Source of the DNA: an uncultured Coriobacteriales bacterium
GTDB taxonomy: Bacteria; Actinomycetota; Coriobacteriia; Coriobacteriales; Atopobiaceae
Direction: 5' to 3'
Assembly (NCBI GenBank): GCA_947305035.1
Contig: CAMZCV010000035.1
Coordinates: 1 to 8,542 of the forward strand
Length of the DNA: 8,542 bases
The translations under genes were made by a program, and so were the position numbers. The notes under the pieces were generated by a model. That model made no database searches and was not told the DNA's origin. It worked only from the letters and a program-made list of their open reading frames with translations. Shown in pieces: positions 1-6,788 of the stretch. Every line of letters begins with the position of its first letter. Position 1 is the stretch's first letter.

Positions 1-619
1 GCTCGACCTCGCGGTCGCGGCCGATGACCGGGTCGAGCTTGCCGTCGGCGGCGAGCTTGGTGAGGTTGCGGCCGTAGGTCTCGAGCATGGAGCTCTCCTC
101 CTGCGCACCGGGCTGCTGGAAGCCGAACAGGCCGGATTCGTTGCGCATTCCCGCACCCACAGGACCCTGCTCAGAGCCCTTGTTCTTGTCGATGAGCTCG
201 TTGACGGCGTTGCGCACGGCGTCGCCCGAGACGCCCAGGGCGCGCAGCGCGTCCATGGCGCGGCCGTTGCCCTCGGCGACGATGCCCAGCAGCAGGTGCT
301 CGGTGGCGATATAGGTTTGCCCGTGGGTCATGGTCTCGCGGTAGGCACCCTCGAGCACGCGCTTGGCGCGCGGCGTGAAGGGGATGTGGCCGCCGGGGAC
401 GGGCTCGGTCTCCTCGGTGGAGAGCTCCTTGATGGTGTGCAAGGTCTCCTCATAGGTGACGTCGAGCTTGGCAAGCGCCTGGGCGGCGATGCCCTCCCCC
501 TCCTTGATGAGGGCGAGCAGCAGGTGGCCGGTGCCCACGTACATCTGGCCGAGGCTGCGCGCCTCGTCCTGCGCGATGCTCATGACCTTGCGGGCTTTAT
601 CGGTGAACTTTTCGAACAT
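1..619 (-). CDS. clpC: ATP-dependent Clp protease ATP-binding subunit ClpC, N-terminal part (cut by window edge)
   Basis: ClpC is the AAA+ unfoldase that feeds substrates to the ClpP peptidase in the cytoplasm. The 206 codons visible begin MFEKFTDKARKV and contain the double Clp-N repeat: first repeat with GTGHLLLAL near residues 29-37, second with ATEHLLLGI near 105-113. A flexible Gly/Gln/Glu-rich linker covers about 147-175. The start of the first AAA+ module follows (LDPVIGRDREVE, 195-206). The Walker A motif and everything after it lie outside the window. The start is ATG at 619, set by AAGGAG at 628-633, 8 nt upstream. The Clp-N signature and the linker length favour ClpC over ClpB, but the diagnostic middle domain is not visible. 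No CtsR-type heptad repeat or CIRCE element was recognised upstream. Confidence 0.95.
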   Translation of the reverse strand, partial: MFEKFTDKARKVMSIAQDEARSLGQMYVGTGHLLLALIKEGEGIAAQALAKLDVTYEETLHTIKELSTEETEPVPGGHIPFTPRAKRVLEGAYRETMTHGQTYIATEHLLLGIVAEGNGRAMDALRALGVSGDAVRNAVNELIDKNKGSEQGPVGAGMRNESGLFGFQQPGAQEESSMLETYGRNLTKLAADGKLDPVIGRDREVE

Positions 620-646
620 GCAGCTATCTCCTTGAAAACACAACGT

Positions 647-661
647 GCGGGCAGTGCCCGC
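647..661 (-). promoter_or_regulatory. GC-rich hairpin just upstream of the clpC ribosome binding site
   Basis: GCGGGC, a 3-nt loop and GCCCGC form a perfect 6-bp stem. On the minus strand it is followed by ACGTTGTGTTTTC and then the clpC AAGGAG. The T-rich stretch is interrupted, so this could be a weak attenuator or terminator, or simply a 5' UTR stem that affects clpC mRNA stability. The inverted repeat is seen directly; the role is inferred. Confidence 0.4.
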
Positions 662-709
662 TGGGTAGTCCCTCCATGTGTACCCACAAACCCGCTGGGG
701 ATTTCATGT

Positions 710-774
710 GGGATGATGGGCGCAGCTTGCCCCGTTCCATTATGGTTCGGCAAGCGACCTGTTGCCATCATCCC
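710..774. repeat. 65-bp nested imperfect inverted repeat between the small ORF and clpC
   Basis: Three nested arms share one centre. The outer arms are GGGATGATGG (710-719) and CCATCATCCC (765-774). The middle arms are GCTTGCC (725-731) and GGCAAGC (749-755). The inner arms are CCAT (737-740) and ATGG (742-745) around a single T. The outer arm overlaps the stop codon of the 768-1040 reading frame. Neither side has a T-tract, so it is not a standard intrinsic terminator. Options are an RNA regulatory structure in the clpC leader, a Rho-independent-like 3' end stabiliser, or a small mobile-element remnant. Confidence 0.6.
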
Positions 775-1040
775 AAATTCAAGGCGCTCTGTATACGGTC
801 GAGATCCCAGATTTCCGTTCCGTTCACCTTGGCGAGCACCCCCATGGTGTTGTCGGGCCTGTACGCCACATAGCAGTCGGCGGATTCGATTCCCTCGCGC
901 GCGAGCAGGGAGGATTCGAGTGCGGCCAGATTGACGAATTCGCGTTCACTCAGCCCTTCGACCAAAATGGTGCGGTCGCTCGATTGGAGGAGATCCACTT
1001 CGCCATGGACAAGGACGCGTGCCGAATGACCCGTATCCAA
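768..1040 (-). CDS. Unrecognised small protein (about 90 aa), possibly a truncated or frameshifted gene
   Basis: I do not recognise this protein. The 90-residue frame has a GC-rich third codon position and natural-looking composition. Segments such as LSEREFVNLAALESSLLARE look like an amphipathic helix, and the C-terminal part (MGVLAKVNGTEIWDLDRI) looks like strand then helix. No signal peptide, membrane helix or cysteine motif is visible. The start is doubtful: the TTG at 1040 has no Shine-Dalgarno. The same frame stays open up to a TGA at 1095-1097 with only a CTG (1077-1079) as an alternative. An ATG at 1108-1110 lies in another frame and would need a +1 shift to join. The codon-aligned antisense frame on the plus strand is also open, but its product is less protein-like. 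The gene could be intact with a weak start, or a decayed remnant. It sits in the position where Firmicutes carry ctsR-mcsA-mcsB before clpC. Confidence 0.5.
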   Translation of the reverse strand: MDTGHSARVLVHGEVDLLQSSDRTILVEGLSEREFVNLAALESSLLAREGIESADCYVAYRPDNTMGVLAKVNGTEIWDLDRIQSALNLG

Positions 1041-1267
1041 CCACGTATGGCCATCGAAACTCGAGGAGATGCTCCCCAGCCGCCGATCGGCTGTTCAAGC
1101 TCCCCGCCATTCGCAACCCGGGCGTAAGTACGGTTATAAAAAAAATTACTCGATTATGGGCATGCCGCCAGTTATCTGCAGAAGGGCAACGCCATTGCGC
1201 TTTTCGGGTTTTGCGCGTACTCGCGGAGGCGGCCGAGCATGTTCGGCAGAGCGCACGGCTGACTCTC

Positions 1268-1289
1268 GTTGCGGCTCATACGGCGCAAC
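1268..1289. repeat. GTTGCG / CGCAAC dyad upstream of the surface-protein promoter
   Basis: GTTGCG (1268-1273) and CGCAAC (1284-1289) are perfect inverted 6-mers 10 bp apart, ending 2 bp before the proposed -35. The placement suits an activator or repressor operator, but dyads this short can occur by chance. Confidence 0.35.
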
Positions 1290-1291
1290 CA

Positions 1292-1320
1292 TAGGCAAGT
1301 CATCGAATTATCCTTATAAT
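1292..1320 (+). promoter_or_regulatory. Promoter of the LPXTG surface-protein gene
   Basis: A perfect -10 TATAAT lies at 1315-1320. Seventeen bases upstream, TAGGCA (1292-1297) matches four of six -35 consensus positions. Transcription would begin near 1327, giving a leader of about 47 nt before the ATG at 1374. An A/T-rich patch around the -10 stands out from the GC-rich surroundings. Confidence 0.65.
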
Positions 1321-1373
1321 GAATACTGCTTTTCTAACAAATGCACCTTAAACAGCTAGCGAGGTATCTTGAG

Positions 1374-4058
1374 ATGACACAGAGCAAGTCCATCCATACC
1401 CTTTTCGCACTGCTTCTGTCGCTTACGGTCGCCGTATCCTTGGGTTTTGGCGCGACGATCGCGTACGCAAGCCCAGCTGGCAGCTTCGATGTCACGGGAG
1501 ACGGCGACTTCTCGTACGCCGATGGCATTCTCACCATCAGCGGCGGCAGCGTCACGGTATCCATGGCGGATGACGCGGATACCACCTCCGACCGCATTGT
1601 CATCGCCGGTGACGCAACGGTCACCCTCAGCGACGTGGCAATCAGCGCGGTGAGCGGGCAGGCGCTCAAGGTGAACCCCGGCGTGACCGCCACCGTGCTG
1701 CTCTCCGGCGAGAACAGCCTTACGGGAGGCAACGGCCATGCGGCCGTCGAGCCTGCCTGGGAGAAGAGCGGCGACACGGTTACGATGGCGAGCCTCACAA
1801 TCGGAGGCTCCGGATCCCTCACCGCCACAGGCGGTTCGAATTCCGCAGGTATCGGCGGCAGCAAATCGGTCAATGGCGTATACGGAAACATCACCATCGC
1901 CGACGATGCGGGCACCATCAACGCCTATGGATCAGGCGGGGCGGCAGGTATCGGCTCTTCCGATAACCCCGCGAACGGCACGTCGTCCGGCTCGTACAAG
2001 TACATCACCGACCGCTGGGGAACCATCACCATCAACGGCGGAACCATAACCGCAAGCGCCCCCGGACAAGGCGCGGGAATCGGCGGCGGAAACCACTCCG
2101 ATTCCGGCGAGATCGTCATCAACGGGGGAACGGTCTCTGCAGATGGCCATACGGGCATCGGCTGCGGGTACGGCAGCAGCAAGCCGGACAACAGCGGCAA
2201 AAAGGGCCCGGGCTACTACTTTGCCGACGTCACCATCACGGGCGGCAACGTCACGGCAACCGCGCATGATGGAGGATCCACCAACGACTCCGGCGCCGGT
2301 ATCGGCGGCGGAGAGTACTCCGATGCCAAGGTCACCATCTCCGGCGGCACCGTCCATGCGTACGGAGGCGACGCCTCGAGCAGCTACCACCACGGCGGTG
2401 CAGGAATTGGCGGCGGCTATATGGGCCACAGCGAAGTCACCATCACGGGCGGCACGGTGGTCGCCGAAGGCGGCGATGCGGCAGCTGGCATCGGCAGCGG
2501 CGCAACTCCCAACAACAATCCGAATCGTGGCTCCAGCAAGCGTAGCGGCGAAACGACCTACGAGGGCACCGTGGTCACCATTTCCGGCGGCGACGTCACG
2601 GCAACGGGTGGCCCGAAGGGCGGTGCAGGCATCGGCGGCGGTGTAGGTGCCGACACCGTTTCGGTAAGCATTTCCGGCGGCGCGGTCAGGGCCTATGGTG
2701 CAGCATCGAGCGAAGGCGAGATGCGCGGCGGAGCGGGTATCGGGTCCGGCTATTCGGGTCTCACGAGCGAAGACAATGCGAAGTACTTCGTCGAAACGGA
2801 TACAGGCGTCTCCATCACAGGCGGGAACGTGCTGGCAGTTGGCGGTTGGGGCGCAGCAGGCATAGGCTCCGGCGCCGAGAACCCCATGGCGAGCACGATC
2901 GCCATCGATGCGTCCAACGCCGAGATCGAGGCCTATTCCGACGGCACCAAATTCGCCATCGACACCCGCATCCTGAGAGAAGATGGCGAAACCGAGAGCC
3001 GCGATGACGAGGGTCTCAGCGTAACGGGCGATATCCTCCAGGGAACCTTCGTGCACGCAGGGCAGATCGGCGGATACGAGCAGGATCCCGAGGGCCTTTC
3101 GAGCATCATCGTCACCAACGATGCGACCTCAAAGAGCAAGGATCTGACCAACATGCCCGATGGGTACCGCAGCTTCGCGACGACCGTGGACAGCGCCGGA
3201 TCCTACACCGTCTACACCGACGATTCCGATATCGGCAACGGCGAGGGGCGCTACTTCAGCCTCTGCAGCCGCGATGAGTGGGCCGAGGAGTACGTTGAGA
3301 AGGTCGGGGTGAAGTACGAGGTGACCACCGACGCGCTGTCGGACAACTTCTACCTGTTCCCGGTCAAGAGCATCATCGTGAGCAAGTCGGTCATCGCGGA
3401 CGAAGGCCTCGACGCCTCCGCCATCAACGTCACGCTGTTCTTCGCCGTGCAGAGCAAGACCACGGGCGAATTCCTCATGAACGACGACGGCTCGATTTGG
3501 ATGGAATCCATCGAGGTGGTGGATGGCGAACCCCAGGGACGGGCGTTCTTCTCCGATGTTGTCGACGATTCCTACGATATCTGGGAGATGGATGGGAACG
3601 GCGCCAAGCTCGAGGAGGGAGCTGCGTTCGATGCGGTAACGGTGAAGCGCATCGAGACGCAGCACGGCGATTCGTCCGACAACAACGCCCAGATCGACGA
3701 CACCATCTGGACCGATAGGGTAACGGTCCTGAACACGTTCGTGCCAACCGATCCGCCCGACGAACCAGATGATCCGGACACTCCGGACACGCCCGATGAA
3801 CCGGATAAGCCGGACACTCCGGACACGCCCGATGAACCGGATAAGCCGGACACGCCGGACGAGCCGAGCACCCCCGACAAGCCGGACACGCCGGATAAGC
3901 CCGAGGTGGTTCCCGAGCCCGCTCCACAACCTGAGGCAAAGCCGGCACCGCTTCCCCGCACCGGGGATGAATCGGATTCCCCGGCTTCCGCCTTGCTGCT
4001 GGCGATGCTCGGCGCGGCTATGATGCTCGCTGCAAGGCCAAGGCGTCGCCAGGACTAA
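1374..4058 (+). CDS. Sortase-anchored surface protein with AGIG beta-helix repeats and Cna-B-like domain
   Basis: This is a secreted, cell-wall-anchored protein of 894 residues. The start ATG at 1374 has GAGG (1361-1364) 9 nt upstream; the in-frame ATG at 1341 has no such site and would leave only a ~14-nt leader. The signal peptide is about 1-32 (basic start, hydrophobic core, likely cut after AYA). Residues ~35-160 resemble the Cthe_2159-type carbohydrate-binding beta-helix (phrases such as LSGENSLTGG). Ten GIG motifs follow at residues 159, 192, 235, 261, 309, 344, 372, 419, 455 and 496, each usually after a VTISGGTV-A-GG strand, as expected for rungs of a parallel beta-helix. Residues ~660-790 look like a Cna-B-type domain ending VTVLNTF. 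A Pro/Asp/Thr spacer (791-844), LPRTG (860-864), a hydrophobic helix (870-887) and an RPRRRQD tail complete the sortase signal. Its likely job is adhesion or polysaccharide binding; the ligand is unknown. It is transcribed alone, convergent with lysS. Confidence 0.85.
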   Translation: MTQSKSIHTLFALLLSLTVAVSLGFGATIAYASPAGSFDVTGDGDFSYADGILTISGGSVTVSMADDADTTSDRIVIAGDATVTLSDVAISAVSGQALKVNPGVTATVLLSGENSLTGGNGHAAVEPAWEKSGDTVTMASLTIGGSGSLTATGGSNSAGIGGSKSVNGVYGNITIADDAGTINAYGSGGAAGIGSSDNPANGTSSGSYKYITDRWGTITINGGTITASAPGQGAGIGGGNHSDSGEIVINGGTVSADGHTGIGCGYGSSKPDNSGKKGPGYYFADVTITGGNVTATAHDGGSTNDSGAGIGGGEYSDAKVTISGGTVHAYGGDASSSYHHGGAGIGGGYMGHSEVTITGGTVVAEGGDAAAGIGSGATPNNNPNRGSSKRSGETTYEGTVVTISGGDVTATGGPKGGAGIGGGVGADTVSVSISGGAVRAYGAASSEGEMRGGAGIGSGYSGLTSEDNAKYFVETDTGVSITGGNVLAVGGWGAAGIGSGAENPMASTIAIDASNAEIEAYSDGTKFAIDTRILREDGETESRDDEGLSVTGDILQGTFVHAGQIGGYEQDPEGLSSIIVTNDATSKSKDLTNMPDGYRSFATTVDSAGSYTVYTDDSDIGNGEGRYFSLCSRDEWAEEYVEKVGVKYEVTTDALSDNFYLFPVKSIIVSKSVIADEGLDASAINVTLFFAVQSKTTGEFLMNDDGSIWMESIEVVDGEPQGRAFFSDVVDDSYDIWEMDGNGAKLEEGAAFDAVTVKRIETQHGDSSDNNAQIDDTIWTDRVTVLNTFVPTDPPDEPDDPDTPDTPDEPDKPDTPDTPDEPDKPDTPDEPSTPDKPDTPDKPEVVPEPAPQPEAKPAPLPRTGDESDSPASALLLAMLGAAMMLAARPRRRQD
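3774..3845 (+). repeat. Two exact 36-bp tandem repeats in the wall-spacer coding region
   Basis: The unit encodes PDTPDTPDEPDK and occurs at 3774-3809 and 3810-3845 with identical bases, followed by a degenerate continuation. Exact identity at DNA level suggests recent duplication. Since 36 is a multiple of three, changes in copy number would lengthen or shorten the wall spacer without breaking the frame. Confidence 0.85.
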
Positions 4059-4083
4059 GCCCCGGAACGCGATTCGAAGAGAA

Positions 4084-4143
4084 GGCCCCGCGAGGTCTTC
4101 TGCGCCGATCATCCATGCAATCGGTGCAGAACCTCACGGGGCC
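4084..4143. terminator. Long hairpin terminator between convergent surface-protein gene and lysS
   Basis: The arms GGCCCCG (4084-4090) and CGGGGCC (4137-4143) close a stem. It continues, with small interruptions, through GAGGT/ACCTC, TTCTGC/GCAGAA and CCGAT/ATCGG to a short loop. On the minus strand the stem is followed by TTCTCTT, on the plus strand by only GTTGCTT. It therefore reads best as the end of the tatA-greA-lysS transcript, and probably also serves the surface-protein gene. A smaller stem, CATCCC/GGGATG (4156-4172), lies between it and the lysS stop. Confidence 0.7.
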
Positions 4144-4176
4144 GTTGCTTACCGTCATCCCCTTGAGGGATGCGAA

Positions 4177-6711
4177 CTAGTACAGCTTGGCTCCCGCGGG
4201 GATGGCATCGTCGAGCATGAGGAAGTTCAGAGCCTCCTTGCCGTTCTCCTTATGGATGGCGGAGATGAGCATGCCGTTGCTCTCGATACCCATGAACGAA
4301 CGCGGGGGCAGGTTGACGATGGCCACTGCCGTCTTGCCAACGAGCTGCGCGGCGCTGTAGTAGTCCTTGATGCCCGAGAGAATGATGCGGTCGGTGCCCG
4401 TGCCATCGTCGAGCGTGAACTTGAGGAGGTGCTTGCTCTTGGGAATCTCCTCGCAGTTCTTGATCTTGACCACGCGGAAGTCGGACTTGGCGAAGGTGTT
4501 GAAGTCAACCTGGTCGACGAAGAGCGGCTCGATGTAGATGCCCTCCTGCGGAATCTGCGGGGCCTCGGGCTCCTCGGCGGGCGCGTCCGCCTCGTCTGCC
4601 TTGGCGTAGATATCGCCCACGGGCGCGATGCCCTTCATGGCCTCGAGCGTTGCGGAGAAGAGCTCATCGAGCTCGATGCCCAGCAGCTCGGCACCCTTGG
4701 TGATGATGTCGCGGTCGCAGCCGGCGGCGAAGGCCTTGGTCTTGAACTTCTTCTTGAGCGACTTGACCTCCATGTCGGTGACGCTGCCGCTGGGGCGCAT
4801 CTTGGCGACTGCCTGGATGAGCCCGGAGAGCTCGTCCACCGCGTAGAGCCACTTCTCCATGGTGGCCTCGGGCTTGGGCAGCTCGGGGTTGTGGTCGGAG
4901 TTGTGCGTCTGGATGGCATGGATGAGCTCGGGCGTGCCGCCCGCCTCGGCGATGATCTCGCCAGCCTTGACGGTGTGGGCCACCGCATCCTGGAACTTCT
5001 CCCAGTCGAGGTCGTGGAGCAGGCCCACCTGGCCCCAGAACTCAACGTTCTCGGGATCTTCCTTTGCTGCGAACCAGCGCATGAGGCCCTCGAGGGTCTC
5101 GGCATGGGCGATATGGAACGGATCCTCGTTGTACTGCTTGAGGAGCGCCACCGCCTGCTTGCGGGTGAGGCCGGTCTTGAGGCCGCCATCCTGGACGGTG
5201 GCGCGCCTGATGCCCGCCTCGGGCTTCATGTGCGGGAAGATGAGGACGTCGCGGATGGACGCCTGGTCGCAGAAGAGCATGACCATGCGGTCGATGCCGT
5301 AGCCGATGCCGCCCGCGGGGGGCATGCCGTACTCGAGCGCGCGGATGTAATCGGCGTCGTACTCCATGGCCTCCTCGTCGCCGGCCTCCTTGGCGGCAAC
5401 CTGGGCGAGGAAGCGGCCCTCCTGGTCGACGGGGTCGTTGAGCTCGGAGAACGCGTTGGCATACTCGTGGCCGGCGATGATGAGCTCGAAGCGGTCGGTG
5501 AGGCGCGGGTCGTCATCCTTGCGCTTGGAGAGCGGCGAGACCTCCACGGGATAGTCGCACACGAAGGTGGGGTTGACGATGCTCTTCTCGCCCAGCTCGT
5601 CGTAGAGCTCGAAGAGGAGCTTGCCGGCACCCCAGCTGGCGTCCCACTCGATCTCATGCTCGTCGCACAGGGCGCGGAGCTCCTCGACGGGCGTGTCGAT
5701 GGTGAGGGTGCGACCGCAGACCTCGCTCGCGATCTCGGCGATGCTGGCGGAGCGCCAGGGGCTCGCGAGGCTGATCTGCTGGCCCTGGTACTCGATGATG
5801 TCGCCCTTGCCCACAACGGCAGCGCAGTTCTGGAAGAGCTTCTCGGTGAGCTGCTTCATGCCGTCGAGGTCGGAGTAGGCGCAGTACGCCTCCATGGAGG
5901 TGAACTCGGGGTTGTGGGTGAGGTCCATACCCTCGTTGCGGAACTGGCGGCCGATCTCGAAGACGCGCTCCATGCCGCCCACGATGCAGCGCTTGAGGTG
6001 CAGCTCTGTGGCGATGCGCAGGTAGCACTCCTGGTCGAGCGCGTTGAAGTGCGTGGTGAAGGGACGTGCGTTGGCGCCGCCGAGCGTCTCCTGCAGGATG
6101 GGCGTCTCGACCTCGATGTAGCCCTGGCTCTCCATGAAACGCCTGATGGCGGAGACGATCTTGGAACGGTTGACGAGGGTCTCCTTGACCTCGGGGTTCA
6201 TGATCATGTCGACGTAGCGCTGACGGTAGCGCACCTCGCGGTCGGAGAGGCCGTGGAACTTCTCGGGAAGCGGGCGGACCGACTTGGAGAGCAGCGTGAG
6301 CTCGTGCACCATGACGGAGAGCTGGCCGCGGTTGGTGCGGGTGACCATGCCCGAGGCCTGCACGATGTCGCCGGCGTCGATGCTGTCGAGCAGCGTCCAG
6401 CTTGCCTGGTCCATGACGTCGATCTTGCAGAAGAGCTGGATGGTGCCGGTGACGTCCTGGCAGTCAACGAAGGCGAGCTTGCCATGGCGGCGGAAGGCCC
6501 TCACGCGGCCGCCCACGCAAACCGTGGTGTTCTCGGGGTCGGACTGGCCGTTCTCAAGCGCGCCGAAACGCTCCTCGATCTGGCCGACCTGCCAGGTGAC
6601 GTTGCTCTTGATGGGGTACGGGTTGATACCCGCGTCGATAAGCGCCTGGCGGCGGTTGAGGCGCGTGGTGCGCTCGTCGACATGCTGCGTGCTCGTGGTG
6701 GCCTCTGCCAT
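4177..6711 (-). CDS. lysS: Lysyl-tRNA synthetase fused to HD hydrolase-like and EMAP tRNA-binding domains
   Basis: This class II enzyme charges tRNA-Lys with lysine using ATP in the cytoplasm. At 844 residues it is about 340 longer than usual bacterial LysRS (about 500). The OB-fold anticodon-binding domain lies at ~62-140. Motif 1 is near 180-206, motif 2 at 251-276 (FRNEG at 257-261) and motif 3 at 467-479 (Arg475). The normal enzyme ends near IFPHMKPE (~498). Residues ~515-700 form an HD-superfamily domain like stand-alone predicted phosphohydrolases of about 190 aa, with H536, H566-D567, H598 or H603, and D626 (YAVDELSG) as likely metal ligands. An acidic Pro/Ala linker (704-723) leads to an EMAP/Trbp111-type OB domain (731-844; SGIKDYYSAAQLVGK, NLPPRSFMG) best known from the MetRS C-terminus. 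The start ATG at 6711 has AAGGAG 5 nt upstream. It is last in the tatA-greA-lysS run. Confidence 0.96.
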   Translation of the reverse strand: MAEATTSTQHVDERTTRLNRRQALIDAGINPYPIKSNVTWQVGQIEERFGALENGQSDPENTTVCVGGRVRAFRRHGKLAFVDCQDVTGTIQLFCKIDVMDQASWTLLDSIDAGDIVQASGMVTRTNRGQLSVMVHELTLLSKSVRPLPEKFHGLSDREVRYRQRYVDMIMNPEVKETLVNRSKIVSAIRRFMESQGYIEVETPILQETLGGANARPFTTHFNALDQECYLRIATELHLKRCIVGGMERVFEIGRQFRNEGMDLTHNPEFTSMEAYCAYSDLDGMKQLTEKLFQNCAAVVGKGDIIEYQGQQISLASPWRSASIAEIASEVCGRTLTIDTPVEELRALCDEHEIEWDASWGAGKLLFELYDELGEKSIVNPTFVCDYPVEVSPLSKRKDDDPRLTDRFELIIAGHEYANAFSELNDPVDQEGRFLAQVAAKEAGDEEAMEYDADYIRALEYGMPPAGGIGYGIDRMVMLFCDQASIRDVLIFPHMKPEAGIRRATVQDGGLKTGLTRKQAVALLKQYNEDPFHIAHAETLEGLMRWFAAKEDPENVEFWGQVGLLHDLDWEKFQDAVAHTVKAGEIIAEAGGTPELIHAIQTHNSDHNPELPKPEATMEKWLYAVDELSGLIQAVAKMRPSGSVTDMEVKSLKKKFKTKAFAAGCDRDIITKGAELLGIELDELFSATLEAMKGIAPVGDIYAKADEADAPAEEPEAPQIPQEGIYIEPLFVDQVDFNTFAKSDFRVVKIKNCEEIPKSKHLLKFTLDDGTGTDRIILSGIKDYYSAAQLVGKTAVAIVNLPPRSFMGIESNGMLISAIHKENGKEALNFLMLDDAIPAGAKLY

Positions 6712-6733
6712 GGTTGCTCCTTAGAAATACCTA

Positions 6734-6765
6734 CGCCCCGCGCTGCTTTCCGCAGTCACGGGGCG
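6734..6765 (-). terminator. Intergenic hairpin between greA and lysS (attenuator or partial terminator)
   Basis: CGCCCCG (6734-6740) pairs with CGGGGCG (6759-6765), and CTGC (6743-6746) pairs with GCAG (6752-6755) around a 5-nt loop. On the minus strand it is followed by TAGGTATTTCT rather than a clean T-run, about 22 nt before the lysS start. It may partially terminate the upstream transcript or stabilise mRNA ends. No T-box or lysine-riboswitch-like leader is visible; the whole gap is only 77 bp. Confidence 0.55.
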
Positions 6766-6788
6766 CTGTCGTTGAAGTGCGCGAATGA

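Larger units (their letters stand above)
1041..1373. other. Non-coding stretch between the small ORF and the surface-protein gene
   Basis: No convincing gene is visible on either strand; short frames here lack ribosome binding sites. The stretch holds an A8 run at 1138-1145. On the minus strand a TATAAC -10-like hexamer (1133-1138) overlaps one end of that run, but no good -35 goes with it. It also holds a dyad at 1268-1289 and the promoter at 1292-1320. The hexamer TTGCGC or its complement occurs at 1195-1200, 1211-1216 and 1283-1288. Confidence 0.5.

Noticed and set aside
620..767. A CIRCE, CtsR or HspR (HAIR) operator upstream of clpC
   Set aside because: I searched by eye for the known inverted or direct repeat patterns and found none with a convincing match.
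580..771. A 63-codon minus-strand frame overlapping the clpC start
   Set aside because: It overlaps the clpC ribosome binding site and first codons, and its sequence is dominated by the inverted repeat.
1830..2900. Regular GGC-rich repeats resembling a CRISPR array
   Set aside because: The repeats are degenerate, in frame and encode AGIG beta-helix rungs; there are no identical direct repeats with unique spacers.
1932..3056. A 374-codon minus-strand frame under the surface-protein gene
   Set aside because: It is antisense to a gene with signal peptide, repeats and sortase signal; its composition (Ala/Asp/Gly/Arg-rich) mirrors the repeat bias.
3129..4112. A 327-codon minus-strand frame over the 3' half of the surface-protein gene
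   Set aside because: It is a shadow of the coding strand; its IRFIGRVRSVRL-type repeats are the reverse complement of the Pro/Asp spacer repeats.
6712..6788. T-box or lysine riboswitch for lysS
   Set aside because: The gap is only 77 bp and has a simple hairpin, too short for either element.
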